Positions 46,237 through 56,408 are shown, numbered from the stretch's first letter. The stretch is 64,000 bases of DNA from Cohnella panacarvi Gsoil 349 (GCF_000515335.1 NZ_KI911563.1:1461598-1525597), one strand, 5' to 3'. Translations and numbers: made by a program. Notes: generated by a model not told the origin, from the sequence alone.

Positions 46237-48594
46237 CTACTCATCTAGCGGCAGCCAAGGAGAAGACTCCCCGACGTAATACACCTTCAGCACGTGCAAT
46301 GCGCGCGTGCACACCGTATACAGCAGCTTGCGGTCCTGCTCCCTGCCGTAACGATCGGCGCTTGCATCCCATACGAGCACCGCGTCGAATTCGATTCCCT
46401 TGGCTAAGTAGGACGGAATAACCGACACGCCTCTCGGAAGCTCCGCCGATACGCCGGTCACGTGCGTAATCGCGATTTCTCCGGTGAGCCTCTCGCTTAG
46501 CAACGCGTAGGCGTCGCCGCTTTCCTTCGAAGTCTTCGCGATTACCCCGATCGTGCCGTAGCCCCGCGCCGTTAGTATCCCGATCGCCGCCGCGACGCGC
46601 TCTCCGATCTGCGCGACGTCTCTGCAGGGGACGACCGCAGGCGCTTCTCCCGCGCGCTCGAACGGCCTAATGCTTGCCGCATCCTCCGGTAATAGAATCT
46701 TCTTCGTAAATTCCACGATCGGTTTCGTGGAGCGGTAACTCGTCGTGAGCTTCCATACCGCCGTATATTCAGGCGCCATAAGGCGCGTCCAACCGCCGAA
46801 GCCTCCGCTTTGCTGCGATTGCAAATAGATCGCTTGATTGAAATCGCCTAACACCGTCATGCGTGCACGCGGATACCGGCGGCGCAAGTAAGCCGCCTGG
46901 AACGGCGAGTAATCCTGCGCTTCGTCTACGAACACATGAGAGATATCCCCCTCGACGCGGCGGAAGCCTTCGAGCGCTTCGGCCACGTACATGAGCGGAG
47001 TCGCGTCCTCATGGTCGATCGTTTTCCGGCCCAACGTCTCCTCCGCGCGCAAAGCCATCCAATCCCACCCGGCCGGCAGCAAGCCGTCCGGCGCGCAGGC
47101 CGTGAACAAAGACCGGCTGTAGAACAGCTCATGATAGGTCGCGACGGGATCGATGAACCGGTAGCTCCGTACCGCTTTGATCAGCGGCGCGATCGCATCC
47201 TCGGCCGCACGCCTGCGGATTCGGATGCTCATCTGCTCCTCGTCGTCGAACGCGTCGTCATGGAAACCGCCGCTTCTCCGCACGTCGACGAACGCTCGCT
47301 GCACGTCCTCGGTCTCCGCGAGCTCCGCCGCTTCTTCCAGCCAGGGTTCGTCCAGTTGCGATTCGATCCATGCTTTGAGCCGCTCGTTCAACCATCTTCG
47401 CAAGCCTGCGGCGCGGGTGCCGAACCCGTCGGCCTCTTGGATGGCGTAGAAGCGCTCGGCCATCTCCTCGGCCGAAGCGATCGTCATATTGCGGAACCGA
47501 AGCGGTCGGAATTTGACGCCTTCCGTCTGCAGCCGCTTCAAATAATTTTCCACGGTCGTGAAATAATGCTCCGAACCCTTATACCTTACCGCACGTTCCC
47601 TCGCTTCGCCGCCCTCCGTTCCCGCCATCGAAGCGAGCGCCTCGGTCTGCGAGAACAGGTCCTCGACTTCGAACCTCCGGCCCAGCCTCGCTTCGACCAG
47701 CTCGCGGAACGTCATCTGCAGCATGTTCGCTTCTCCGAGATCCGGCAGTACGCGCGACACGTAACCCTTGAATACCGGGTTAGGGGAGAACAGGATGATC
47801 TGATCCGGCTTTAGCGTGTCGCGGAACCGGTACAGCAAATAAGCGATCCGCTGCAGCGCCGCCGAAGTCTTCCCGCTTCCCGCCGCGCCTTGCACGATGA
47901 GCATCCGGTGCTTCTCGTCGCGGATGATCCGGTTCTGCTCCTTCTGGATCGTCGCCACGATGCTTTTCATAGACGTATCCGAGCCTTCGGACAGCACCGC
48001 CTGCAGAATCTCGTCGCCGACCGTCTCCGACGTATCGAACATATGCTTCATCTGCCCGGCGCGAATGACGAACTGGCGCTTCAGCTTCAGCTCGCCTTCC
48101 ATGATGCCGTCCGGTATCGCGTAAGCGGCCGGCCCCGGCTCGTGATCGTAGAACAAGCTCGAGATCGGCGCGCGCCAATCGTATACCCAGAACGTGTCCC
48201 CGTCTTCCCCGACAAGAGACGCCCTTCCTATGTAGATCACTTCGTCCGGGCCGCCCCGCTCCGCGAAATCGATCCGCGCGAAATACGGCGAATCGAACTG
48301 CTTCGTCAACCGCTCGACCGCTTCCGACGCGACGCGGTGGCTGCGCTCGCGCTCCGCGAGAAGCTCCGCCTGCTGCATGATGCTGCGCCACGTTTCCTCC
48401 ACTTCCGTGGAATCGGTGAAGCTCATCCGCACGTCGTCCCAGAACTCTTGGCGGATGCCGACGACGTCGTCGCGCCGTTCCCCGAGGAGCGCCATCTCCT
48501 TGCGCAGCCTGCGGCTTACTTGCTCCAGCGTGTCGCGAAGCCTCTGCTCTTCCTCTTCGCGAGGCGCCATCTGCTCTGCCACTTGAACGTCCAC
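46237..48594 (-). CDS. helD: UvrD-like helicase family protein HelD
   Basis: 785 residues, close to the 774 of B. subtilis HelD. An N-terminal coiled coil (LRDTLEQVSRRLRKEMALLG) precedes YIGRASLVGEDGDTFWVYDW and the Walker A GAAGSGKTSAALQR. The Walker B is HVFVDEAQDYSPFQ, and VLVWDASADRYG lies near the end. HelD binds RNA polymerase and frees it from stalled DNA complexes. The start is either the GTG at 48594 or the GTG four codons on, which suits the GGAGTGG site better. Confidence 0.92.
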   Translation of the reverse strand: MDVQVAEQMAPREEEEQRLRDTLEQVSRRLRKEMALLGERRDDVVGIRQEFWDDVRMSFTDSTEVEETWRSIMQQAELLAERERSHRVASEAVERLTKQFDSPYFARIDFAERGGPDEVIYIGRASLVGEDGDTFWVYDWRAPISSLFYDHEPGPAAYAIPDGIMEGELKLKRQFVIRAGQMKHMFDTSETVGDEILQAVLSEGSDTSMKSIVATIQKEQNRIIRDEKHRMLIVQGAAGSGKTSAALQRIAYLLYRFRDTLKPDQIILFSPNPVFKGYVSRVLPDLGEANMLQMTFRELVEARLGRRFEVEDLFSQTEALASMAGTEGGEARERAVRYKGSEHYFTTVENYLKRLQTEGVKFRPLRFRNMTIASAEEMAERFYAIQEADGFGTRAAGLRRWLNERLKAWIESQLDEPWLEEAAELAETEDVQRAFVDVRRSGGFHDDAFDDEEQMSIRIRRRAAEDAIAPLIKAVRSYRFIDPVATYHELFYSRSLFTACAPDGLLPAGWDWMALRAEETLGRKTIDHEDATPLMYVAEALEGFRRVEGDISHVFVDEAQDYSPFQAAYLRRRYPRARMTVLGDFNQAIYLQSQQSGGFGGWTRLMAPEYTAVWKLTTSYRSTKPIVEFTKKILLPEDAASIRPFERAGEAPAVVPCRDVAQIGERVAAAIGILTARGYGTIGVIAKTSKESGDAYALLSERLTGEIAITHVTGVSAELPRGVSVIPSYLAKGIEFDAVLVWDASADRYGREQDRKLLYTVCTRALHVLKVYYVGESSPWLPLDE

Positions 48595-48762
48595 TCCTTA
48601 CCGATAACATTGTAATCTCTGTTGTAACATGCGCGGATACCGAGTGCAACCTAATCCGTCACGCCGCGTTATATTAGGGGTAAGCAGAACGAACGCCCCC
48701 CCAATCAGCCGGTTAGGCATGCGGAGGCGCTTCTTATTTTACATCGTTCGGAGGAATTACCC

Positions 48763-49053
48763 TTGATCATCGCCGCATACTTTATCGTGCTCAATCTGAT
48801 CGGCTTCGCTTCCATGCGCCGCGACAAGACGCTGGCCCGCCGCCGCGCCCGTCGCACCCCCGAGAATACGCTGATGTTCATCGCCTTTGCCGGAGGCGCG
48901 CTCGGTTCCTGGATCGGCATGTACGCGTTCCGCCACAAAACGAAGCATCGCGGCTTCACGATCGGCGTGCCGTTATTGCTGGCATGGAACGTGTTCGGCT
49001 TTATATGGTTGATGGGATGGTTTCCTTTGTTATCATACCATGAGAACACATGA
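48763..49053 (+). CDS. DUF1294 membrane protein
   Basis: 96 residues, TTG start behind CGGAGGAATTACCC. Three helices and the family pattern SMRRDKTLARRRARRTPE, GGALGSWIGMYAFRHKTKHR. Function unknown. Core-like GC content; monocistronic. Confidence 0.85.
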   Translation: MIIAAYFIVLNLIGFASMRRDKTLARRRARRTPENTLMFIAFAGGALGSWIGMYAFRHKTKHRGFTIGVPLLLAWNVFGFIWLMGWFPLLSYHENT

Positions 49054-49111
49054 TCGCCTATCGCATAAAGGATCGGATTCATCACATTTGTCATTGCTCT
49101 CTTCGGAAAAC

Positions 49112-49367
49112 CTGTAGTCATACAGTTACTCGACATCGGAAATAGCGTCGTCTTTGTCCCATAACTCCACTGATCATGATCTTCGGAAAACCTGTAATCA
49201 TACAGTTACTCGCCAGCGCATGGGTAGTTACGAAAAAACACCTGCAAAAGTGCAGTGTTGGGAGCGGCTATTCGGCCATTGGAAGATTTATTGTTCGTTT
49301 ACCTGTATTGTCGCAGGTGTTCATGCATTTACGATCTATTTGTTCGGGACTAACTGCATCATTGCAG
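49112..49367. repeat. Intergenic hairpin ladder III (CTGYA-N4-TRCAG)
   Basis: Five hairpins: CTGTA-GTCA-TACAG (49112), CTGTA-ATCA-TACAG (49192), CTGCA-AAAG-TGCAG (49242), ACCTG...CAGGT (49302) and CTGCA-TCAT-TGCAG (49354). Centre spacings are 80, 50, 61 and 51 bp. The first two units sit in a direct repeat (CTTCGGAAAACCTGTA and CATACAGTTACTCG shared). The rest of 49054-49649, up to spoVR, holds no gene I can support. Confidence 0.65.
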
Positions 49368-49649
49368 ACAATCAAACTCGCAACTTCCCGCGCCCCCATC
49401 TCTGCCCGCTCTTCCGATCCAGATCGCCTCCGCGGCCTCCACCTCGCCAATCTTCCGACTCAGCCGGGTGTTCACAGCACTCGGTCTTTCTATTGCCTTA
49501 TTAACATAAGCAACTCAAATATGACAATCGCATTCCCCCTTCTTCCTATCCTAATTAACTTTCCCCCTGTACCTGTCACGCTCCAGCCGCTTCCCTCATA
49601 TACATAAGGTGGTGAAATCTATCGCGATCGACAGGGGGCTTGACCAAGC

Positions 49650-51050
49650 ATGTCGCACGAACAGGAGCAACAACAATTGGAAGAAGCGATATCGGCGATT
49701 ACCGAGATTGCCGAGCGCTTTCATCTCGATTTTTTCCCTATGCGTTACGAAATTTGCCCTTCGGACATCATTTACACGTTCGGCGCGTACGGGATGCCCA
49801 CTCGGTTCTCGCACTGGAGCTTCGGCAAAACCTTCAATAAGATGAAAATGCAATACGACCTCGGTCTCAGCAAAATTTACGAGCTCGTCATCAATTCCAA
49901 TCCCTGCTACGCCTTCCTCCTCGACGGCAACTCGCTCGTGCAGAACAAGCTGATCGTCGCCCACGTACTCGCGCACTGCGACTTCTTCAAGAACAATGCC
50001 CGCTTCTCCATCTCCAACCGCAACATGGTCGAGAGCATGTCGGCAGCCGCCGAACGAATTAACGGATACGAGATCGAATACGGCGCCGCCGAAGTCGAGC
50101 GTTTCCTCGACGCGGTCATGGCCGTGCAGGAGCACGTCGACCCGAGCATTCACAAGCCTTACGGACTCGACAAGAAAAAATATACGGAAATCCAGACCAA
50201 GCGCTTGAAAGAGGAACGAGGCGCCCGGCAGATCGACCCAAGATACGCGGATTTGTGGGAGTTAGAGGAATCGGAGGCGCGTGCGGCCAAGCAGGCCGAC
50301 GGCGCATCGGAATCGCGCAAGTTCCCGCCTCGGCCGGAGAAGGACATCGTCTGGTTCATTCAAGAGTTCTCGCCGGAGCTCGAAGACTGGCAGCGCGATA
50401 TCATGAGCATCATTCGGGAGGAGATGCTCTACTTCTGGCCGCAGATCGAGACGAAGATCATGAACGAAGGTTGGGCTTCCTACTGGCATCAGAAAATCAT
50501 GCGGGAGCTCCCGCTGACGAGCGAGGAGACGATCGAATACGCCAAGCTCAATTCCGCCGTCGTCCAGCCTTCGCGCCATTCGCTTAACCCGTACTATCTC
50601 GGGCTGAAAATTTTCGAGGACATCGAGCGCAAGTACGGACACGAGAAAATATTCGAGGTGCGCGAGCTGGATTCGGACATCTCGTTCCTGCGCAACTACC
50701 TTACCAAGGAGCTTGTCGAGGAGCTTGACCTGTATATTTTCGAGAAGAAAGGCCCGGAATGGCAGATTACCGATAAAACGTGGGAAAATATCCGCGACCA
50801 GCTCGCGTTCTCCCGCGTGAACGGAGGCTTCCCGTTCTTGGAAGTGACCGACGGCGACTATCAACGCAATGGCGAGCTGTTCATCGTGCACCGGTTCGAG
50901 GGAGTCGAGCTCGATTTGAAATACGTTGAGCGAACGTTGCCTTATCTCGTAACGTTATGGGGTAAACCGGTTCATCTGGAGACGATCGTCGACGAGAAAA
51001 AAGTGCTGTTCAGCTGCGATGGCAAGAAGACTTCGAGGAAGAACGCGTAG
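49650..51050 (+). CDS. spoVR: SpoVR family sporulation protein
   Basis: 466 residues. Signature stretches: [79 protein letters not shown] and [18 protein letters not shown]. It is needed for normal spore cortex formation in B. subtilis. It usually works and clusters with prkA and yhbH; here only the broken yhbH is in the window. The ribosome site (AGGGGG) lies 13 bp from the ATG, so the start could be misjudged by a few codons. Confidence 0.93.
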   Translation: MSHEQEQQQLEEAISAITEIAERFHLDFFPMRYEICPSDIIYTFGAYGMPTRFSHWSFGKTFNKMKMQYDLGLSKIYELVINSNPCYAFLLDGNSLVQNKLIVAHVLAHCDFFKNNARFSISNRNMVESMSAAAERINGYEIEYGAAEVERFLDAVMAVQEHVDPSIHKPYGLDKKKYTEIQTKRLKEERGARQIDPRYADLWELEESEARAAKQADGASESRKFPPRPEKDIVWFIQEFSPELEDWQRDIMSIIREEMLYFWPQIETKIMNEGWASYWHQKIMRELPLTSEETIEYAKLNSAVVQPSRHSLNPYYLGLKIFEDIERKYGHEKIFEVRELDSDISFLRNYLTKELVEELDLYIFEKKGPEWQITDKTWENIRDQLAFSRVNGGFPFLEVTDGDYQRNGELFIVHRFEGVELDLKYVERTLPYLVTLWGKPVHLETIVDEKKVLFSCDGKKTSRKNA

Positions 51051-51116
51051 GGTGCGGATGGGGTGTAAAAAGGCGGAGCATGCGGGGAAATCCCGATGCT
51101 TTGCCTTTTTGTGTTG

Positions 51117-51302
51117 AAATAACTGCGGATCGATAGTTATTATTACCGATCTCGTCCATTCCGTAGAAATAACAACCAATCGATAGTTATTTCCGTCCAT
51201 TCCGGTCGTGCGAAGCCATTATCGCAAAAATAAATGCATAATGTTGTTATTTCTCGCGCCTCCACAACTACAGCCCAAAACAACTGCAATTTGTTGTTAT
51301 TT
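51117..51302. repeat. Intergenic hairpin ladder II (AAATAAC...GTTATTT)
   Basis: Four imperfect inverted repeats of about 25 bp are centred near 51129, 51180, 51240 and 51290: spacings 50, 61 and 50 bp. Stem sequences match ladder I at 26541. It fills the 350-bp gap between spoVR and the dehydrogenase gene, in which no ORF is convincing. Confidence 0.7.
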
Positions 51303-51400
51303 TGCTACCAGCCTCCATTCGTGCCAATAGCTATCTCACCCCTATGACTAACTCCTGCCAAACCTGTATACCCTACCCTCAGAACGAAAGGAGTGTTCGC

Positions 51401-52276
51401 ATGACCGCACCAACTAATCCGCAACGCCCGACTTCATTCCCTCCGCAGCATCAGGATCGTCAGCCCGGCATCGAGAAGGACATGAATCCGCTGCCCGAAG
51501 CGCAATCGCCGATCTATCGCCCCGCTGGCAAGCTCAAGGATAAAGTCGCGATCATTACCGGCGGAGACAGCGGAATCGGACGGGCCGTCTCGATTCTGTA
51601 CGCCAAGGAAGGCGCGAAAGTCGCCATCGTCTACTTGAACGAAGAAGTCGACGCTCAAGAGACGAAGAAACTCGTCGAAGCCGCCGGCGGCCGAATTCTG
51701 CTGATATCCGGCGATATCGGCGACCAAGGATTCTGCAACTACGCGATAGACCAAGTGATCAAAACGTTCGGACGCCTGGACGTCGTCGTCAACAACGCAG
51801 CCGAGCAGCATCCCCAGGACAAGCTTGAACAGATTACCCCCCAACAGCTAGAGCGCACGTTCAAAACAAACGTATTCGGCATGTTCTACCTTACGCAAGC
51901 CGCGCTGCCTCACCTGTCCGCCCGCGCGACGATCATCAACACGGCTTCGATCACCGCATACAAAGGTAACCCGACGTTGCTCGATTACTCGGCAACCAAA
52001 GGCGCGATCGTCGCTTTCACCCGCTCGCTCGCGCTTAACGTCATCGGCCAAGGCATCCGAGTCAACGCCGTAGCCCCGGGTCCGATCTGGACGCCGCTGA
52101 TTCCCTCGACGTTCGGCGCCGAGCAAGTCGCCAAGTTCGGCTCGGACACGCCGATGACGAGAGCCGGCCAGCCTTCCGAGCTTGCCCCGGCGTACGTCTA
52201 CTTGGCAAGCGAGGATTCTTCTTACGTAGCCGGTCAAGTGCTGCACGTCAACGGCGGCGAAATCGTAAACGGGTGA
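51401..52276 (+). CDS. SDR family oxidoreductase (YhxC/YhdF-like)
   Basis: 291 residues from MTAPTNPQRPTSFPPQHQDR; the ATG follows AAAGGAGTGTTCGC. A 40-residue Pro/Gln-rich N-terminal extension is typical of the stress-related branch. NAD(P) motif TGGDSGIGRAVS (53-64), NNAAEQHP, Ser in INTASITAY and YSATKGA. Substrate unknown; relatives are general-stress proteins. Confidence 0.9.
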   Translation: MTAPTNPQRPTSFPPQHQDRQPGIEKDMNPLPEAQSPIYRPAGKLKDKVAIITGGDSGIGRAVSILYAKEGAKVAIVYLNEEVDAQETKKLVEAAGGRILLISGDIGDQGFCNYAIDQVIKTFGRLDVVVNNAAEQHPQDKLEQITPQQLERTFKTNVFGMFYLTQAALPHLSARATIINTASITAYKGNPTLLDYSATKGAIVAFTRSLALNVIGQGIRVNAVAPGPIWTPLIPSTFGAEQVAKFGSDTPMTRAGQPSELAPAYVYLASEDSSYVAGQVLHVNGGEIVNG

Positions 52277-52405
52277 GCCGCAATGGCTCACCCCAGAATG
52301 TTTAGTATCTGAACGTAATCAACCCGTGTAATGTATCGGCATAGCGTTATTTAGGGTATAAAAATCAAGCGTTGAGGTTCATTCGGCACTGGGTATCCCC
52401 ACCTT

Positions 52406-52696
52406 TTAAGTAAGAATTTCTTTAAGCATATTCTCTGCCTTATCCATTTCACCAAGCATTGGATTCATATAGTCACTATACGATTCCAAATATGCCCTTG
52501 CTGAACCACTGATTTTAAACATGTCTCTTGTCAGTTCTTCGCGATTACTGCTCTCCAAGATATCATTAGCATGTTGATAACGTGAAATAATCATTTCGAG
52601 CATGGGTGTAGGTTGTGTTATATACTGCTCCTTTAATAGAGCTAATACCTTTCTTAATTGTAGATGTAACCTATCATGCTTTTCATTATTTGACAT
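52406..52696 (-). CDS. Putative immunity protein of toxin C
   Basis: 96 residues, ATG behind AAGGAGGAGAAGGG, 13 bp after the toxin C stop. Mostly alpha-helical: LHLQLRKVLALLKEQYITQP, MLEMIISRYQHANDILESSN and YMNPMLGEMDKAENMLKEIL. No family was recognised. Its place directly after a polymorphic toxin is that of the cognate antitoxin. A remnant of the same gene (last 13 codons) lies at 54515-54556. Confidence 0.65.
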   Translation of the reverse strand: MSNNEKHDRLHLQLRKVLALLKEQYITQPTPMLEMIISRYQHANDILESSNREELTRDMFKISGSARAYLESYSDYMNPMLGEMDKAENMLKEILT

Positions 52697-52709
52697 ACCC
52701 TTCTCCTCC

Positions 52710-54107
52710 TTATCTGCTTGGGACTTCCCTAATTTCTTTTATCCATTCATTCGGCCAATTTTGCGGCAGCAAAATTTGATCCCCTCCTCCTTTAAGAACC
52801 GTCCCTGTCTGTGTCATTTGTTGCTCTACTTTACCGATATTTAATTCTGTACCTTTGGGTATTTCAATAACTGCCTCATACTGTCTACTATTTTTCCATT
52901 CCGGCAAAAGAGCAGAGTCTATTTTACTGCCTATTCTGTTTGCAGCAGGTACCGTAGTAGCGAAAGCCCCACCTTCTCCTGCCTTACCACCGAAAGTACG
53001 GTATAACGTTATACTTTCATTTGTGATGACTGTTCGATATAGGCCATCAGTATATGTTTCTTTAAGCCATGTTGGTAGTTCCACTTGTTCCTTAATTGTT
53101 ACTTTGTTATCAATTGCTGTAGCATATTTAGGGTTAATCTCAGGTACACCTTTACCCTTCCTCTCAAGAACCTCTTTCTTCACTATTTCCGTAAGTAGTT
53201 CCTTCTCTTTTCTTAAATACTCATCGAAATTTGAAGACTCTCGGGCGGTTTTACTTTTCTCATTATTCTCAAGTACATGCTTTCTGATATCCGCATTAGG
53301 TCTATTGATCGAAGGAGGCTTTACACTTTGTTCTTTCGGCAAATGTAACGGTATTCCCTCAAATTCCAGTTTGCCTTGGGTGCTCGGCTTCCAATTGCCC
53401 CCCGGAACCCTGCCTCTCAAGGCTCCCGGTACGATCCGTACGCCCGCAGCTTCTTGGACAATCTTCGATCCCTTGGCCAGCTTGCCGATCTTATCGACGC
53501 CTTTCGTTCCGACGGCTGCCAGGGCGACTTCACCGATCATCCGTCCGATCCATTTGCCGCGACTCTGAGCGTCTCCGTTCACGACGTCGTTGTTCCACGA
53601 TTCGGATACCGCGGTCCATATTCCAACGGCCACGTCCAAGGGGTGCGTCACGACATACACGAGTCCTTGAATCGTCTGAATCGGATGGGCAATCATGTTA
53701 AAGATGCCCTCGACGGTACCGATCACCGCTTCCGCTACCCCTTCCACGAACCCTGTTACTCCGTCCGTCGCCGCGTTGATGGCGCCTCCGATCTTATCCC
53801 ATATCGACTTTTTCTTCTTTTTCTCGAACGGATGATCTCTAGCTTTATCGTCTGCTCGTATGTATGCGTCCATTCCGTATTCAATAAAATTATACAACGC
53901 TTGAACCCGGGTTTGTATATCACTGAGTTTTGACCCGGCTTGACTCATCCGCGAGTCGATGCTCCGCCTCCTGGTAATTTCGCTGTCCAATCTACGGCGT
54001 AACGAGGAGAGTTCGTCTCTCTCGTCGCCGAGCCTGCCGATCATTCTCTTGAACGCTTTGTTCTCGGCCCGCACGTCGTTCACATGAATTTTAATCTGCG
54101 ACAGCAC
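52710..54107 (-). CDS. Polymorphic toxin C (WXG/LXG-like, pre-toxin, unknown tip)
   Basis: 465 residues from a GTG behind GGGGGAAATT (open frame extends further but is not conserved as protein). Shared part: helical N-terminus (VNDVRAENKAFKRMIGRLGD), KKKKKS, a Gly-rich hydrophobic segment (IGGAINAATDGVTGFVEGVA) and the PT-TG-like motif WNNDVVNGDAQSRGKWIGRM. A charged linker follows. The tip after about 330 is specific: LYRTFGGKAGEGGAFATTV, YEAVIEIPKGTELNIGKV. The YR...GG...E pattern is weakly like ADP-ribosyltransferases. Export through a type VII system is expected; none is in the window. Confidence 0.75.
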   Translation of the reverse strand: MLSQIKIHVNDVRAENKAFKRMIGRLGDERDELSSLRRRLDSEITRRRSIDSRMSQAGSKLSDIQTRVQALYNFIEYGMDAYIRADDKARDHPFEKKKKKSIWDKIGGAINAATDGVTGFVEGVAEAVIGTVEGIFNMIAHPIQTIQGLVYVVTHPLDVAVGIWTAVSESWNNDVVNGDAQSRGKWIGRMIGEVALAAVGTKGVDKIGKLAKGSKIVQEAAGVRIVPGALRGRVPGGNWKPSTQGKLEFEGIPLHLPKEQSVKPPSINRPNADIRKHVLENNEKSKTARESSNFDEYLRKEKELLTEIVKKEVLERKGKGVPEINPKYATAIDNKVTIKEQVELPTWLKETYTDGLYRTVITNESITLYRTFGGKAGEGGAFATTVPAANRIGSKIDSALLPEWKNSRQYEAVIEIPKGTELNIGKVEQQMTQTGTVLKGGGDQILLPQNWPNEWIKEIREVPSR

Positions 54108-54403
54108 AATTTCCCCCTCTCGGTCTGCTCGAATCCGGAGCGCTTCACTCTCGCTACTAGTATATGGAAAACTATCCACGCCTGAAATAGAATTGCCGCG
54201 AAATGTCAGCAAACGACCTCGAAATGGTATTAGACGCTCGAACAAGGCGAATTCGCGTCGCGAAATGTCTATTTCCGGCCTCGAAAAGGTCTTGACAAAT
54301 AACAAAGGCTGCCTATTAAGCAGCTTCCAATATGGCCCATATGAAGAGCGGCAAACCTTACAAAGTCAATGGATGGGCCAATCCGAGTAAACACAAAAAG
54401 AAA
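54108..54403 (-). repeat. Toxin leader C with duplicated motif
   Basis: The leader is about 85-95% similar to those at 56409 and 58817. It holds two copies, 62 bp apart, of CGCGAAATGTC-N9-CCTCGAAAWGG (plus-strand reading; 54197-54227 and 54259-54289). A leftward TTGTCAAGACC that could serve as -35 region overlaps the second copy. Confidence 0.6.
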
Positions 54404-54428
54404 GACTGCCGAGATTTTCTCGGTAGTC
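54404..54428 (-). terminator. Terminator-like hairpin upstream of toxin C
   Basis: GACTGCCGAGA pairs with TCTCGGTAGTC around TTT. On the minus strand it is followed by CTTTTTGTGTTT, so it should end transcripts coming from the preceding cassette. Confidence 0.7.
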
Positions 54429-54514
54429 AGAATGTTTAGTATTTGAACGTAATCAACCCGTGTAATGTATCGGCATGAATGATGGATTCATTCGGTACTG
54501 AGCGGCCCCACCTT

Positions 54515-54556
54515 TTAATTAAAAATTTCTTTAAGCATTTTCTCTGCCATATCCAT
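54515..54556 (-). pseudogene. 3' remnant of a toxin C-type immunity gene
   Basis: The last 13 codons, MDMAEKMLKEIFN, match the end of the 96-residue immunity protein (MDKAENMLKEILT), and about 70 bp of following sequence also match those after that gene. It directly abuts the stop of the SUKH gene, showing that the SUKH/LHH cassette replaced an older toxin/immunity pair here. Confidence 0.75.
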
Positions 54557-54981
54557 TATAAATTATCGATCCCTTCCTGAAACATATCTATAACATAATC
54601 GTCAAACGTTTCATACCTCACAGACAATTTCTTCCCGCCTCTGTCCCAAGTATAAACTTTTTCGTCACCAATATCGGCTGAATACATACACCTTATAAAT
54701 TCCCCCGAATCTTCAATCACAATAAGGCCATCACTTAACCCCAATCTTCTCCATCTTTCTGTTGCCTTTACTACTGAAGCACCAAGTTTACCCTGAACCC
54801 CTAAGATTTCAACACCACATATCCCGCCAGAACCATAATTTATTACATACCCCCGATACTTTTGAGGGAATTTTAATCCAAGCGCTTTTTCGGCACTCTG
54901 AATTTCTTCCTCAGATACCTCTCCAAAGAAGTCTTTCTCTTGGGAATACTCCTCAATCATTTTACTTATTGTTTCGTTCAT
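54556..54981 (-). CDS. SMI1/KNR4 (SUKH) family immunity protein
   Basis: 141 residues from MNETISKMIEEYSQEKDFF, ATG behind AGGGGCG. SUKH signatures: VSEEEIQSAEKALGLKFPQK, YVINYGSGGICGVEILGV and the terminal FDDYVIDMFQEGI. SUKH proteins commonly neutralise HNH/LHH nuclease toxins, and the gene lies 20 bp after such a toxin. Confidence 0.85.
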   Translation of the reverse strand: MNETISKMIEEYSQEKDFFGEVSEEEIQSAEKALGLKFPQKYRGYVINYGSGGICGVEILGVQGKLGASVVKATERWRRLGLSDGLIVIEDSGEFIRCMYSADIGDEKVYTWDRGGKKLSVRYETFDDYVIDMFQEGIDNL

Positions 54982-55001
54982 GCATATTCGCCCCTTTCCC
55001 A

Positions 55002-56408
55002 TTATTCATTTGCACGCATTTTCCAGTAATTGCTCCTAAAATTATTATACTGTTTTTCAAGATCAGGATCATTTCTAAAACTATTGCCGTCTTCTACCAA
55101 TCCATGTAAAGCGGAACTATATTTATCATGCGTTGTTTCGGCAATTTCCACCATTCCGCCAGGCTCTCTTTGAATCAAATGGTGTAATTCTACTCTGCTC
55201 TCTTCGCCATCCTTAATAACATAAGGAGCTCTCCCTTTTTCCATGAGTTCTTTATTGCTCATTCCAGCCGCACTCGGATCTTTTGGATTATAATTTTTAT
55301 CAATCTCGATTTGGTAAACCCTTCTTGACACATCTACTTCTTTACCTGCTACTTTAACAGCGCCTTTTACTTCAACGGCAGTGTATTTATCGGGCAACCA
55401 CTCAAGATCAATCTTCTCAGAAGATAGTTTTGCGGCTTTTAATTTGGTAGCAGTTTCACCCGTCCCCTCAAGAACCTTCTTCTTCTCTATTTCCGTAAGC
55501 AGTTCCTTCTCTTTTCTTAAATACTCATCGAATTTTGAAGATTCTCGGGCGGTTTTACTTCTCTCAATATTCTGAAGTACACGCTTCTTAATCTCCTCAT
55601 CAGGGTTGTTGGACCTAGGGGGCTTTACTTTCTCTTCTCTCGGCAAATGTAACGAGGTTCCCTCAACTTCCGGTTTCCCTGGGGAACCCGTTTGCCATTT
55701 CCCACCCGGAAGCCTGCTTCTCAGGGCATCAGGTACGATCCGTACGCCCGCGGCTTCTTGGACAATCTTCGATCCCTTGACCAGCTTGCCGATCTTATCG
55801 ACGCCTTTCGTTCCGACGGCTGCGAGCGCGACTTCGCCGATCATCCGTCCGAACCATTTGCCGCGACTCTGAGCGTCTCCGTTCACGACGTCGTTGTTCC
55901 ACGATTCGGATACCGCGGTCCATATTCCAACGGCCACGTCCACGGGGTGCGTCACGACATACACGAGTCCTTGAATCGTCTGAATCGGATGGGCAATCAT
56001 GTTAAAGATGCCCTCGACGGTACCGATCACCGCTTCCGCTACCCCTTCCACGAACCCTGTTACTCCGTCCGTCGCCGCGTTGATGGCGCCTCCGATCTTA
56101 TCCCATATCGACTTTTTCTTCTTTTTCTCGAACGGGTGATCTCTTGCTATATCGTCCGCTTGTATGTAGGCATCCATTCCGTATTCAATAAAATGATACA
56201 ACGCTTGAAGCCGGGTTTGTACGTCATTGAGTTTTGACCCTGCTTGACTCATCCGCGAGTCGATGTTCCGCCTCCGGGTAATATCGCCGTCCAATCTACG
56301 GCGTATCGAAGATAGCTCATCTCTCTCGTCGCCGATCCTCCCGATCATTCTTTTGAACGCCTTGTTCTCGGCCCGCACATCGTTCACGTGTATCTTAATC
56401 TGAGACAT
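55002..56408 (-). CDS. Polymorphic toxin A with LHH/HNH nuclease tip
   Basis: 468 residues from MSQIKIHVNDVRAENKAF (AAGGAGGGG site). Residues 1-320 are nearly identical to toxins B and C. The tip differs: DVSRRVYQIEIDKNYNPKD, MSNKELMEKGRAPYVIKDG, VELHHLIQREPGGMVEI and THDKYSSALHG. VELHHLIQ followed by a later His is the LHH-type HNH nuclease motif, so it should cut DNA of rival cells. Cognate SUKH gene follows. Confidence 0.85.
   Translation of the reverse strand: MSQIKIHVNDVRAENKAFKRMIGRIGDERDELSSIRRRLDGDITRRRNIDSRMSQAGSKLNDVQTRLQALYHFIEYGMDAYIQADDIARDHPFEKKKKKSIWDKIGGAINAATDGVTGFVEGVAEAVIGTVEGIFNMIAHPIQTIQGLVYVVTHPVDVAVGIWTAVSESWNNDVVNGDAQSRGKWFGRMIGEVALAAVGTKGVDKIGKLVKGSKIVQEAAGVRIVPDALRSRLPGGKWQTGSPGKPEVEGTSLHLPREEKVKPPRSNNPDEEIKKRVLQNIERSKTARESSKFDEYLRKEKELLTEIEKKKVLEGTGETATKLKAAKLSSEKIDLEWLPDKYTAVEVKGAVKVAGKEVDVSRRVYQIEIDKNYNPKDPSAAGMSNKELMEKGRAPYVIKDGEESRVELHHLIQREPGGMVEIAETTHDKYSSALHGLVEDGNSFRNDPDLEKQYNNFRSNYWKMRANE

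Noticed and set aside
54108..54305. N-terminal extension of toxin C (MLFVKTFSRP...) and the matching open frames ahead of toxins A and B
   Set aside because: In A and B the frame ends before the toxin start, and the ribosome sites sit at MSQIK. Its conservation follows from the conserved leader DNA, not from protein.
54341..54438. Rightward ORF of about 32 codons (MKSGKPYKVNGWA...) in leaders C and B
   Set aside because: No ribosome site, and it runs through the terminator hairpin. Kept as leader sequence, though its Lys-rich start is curious.
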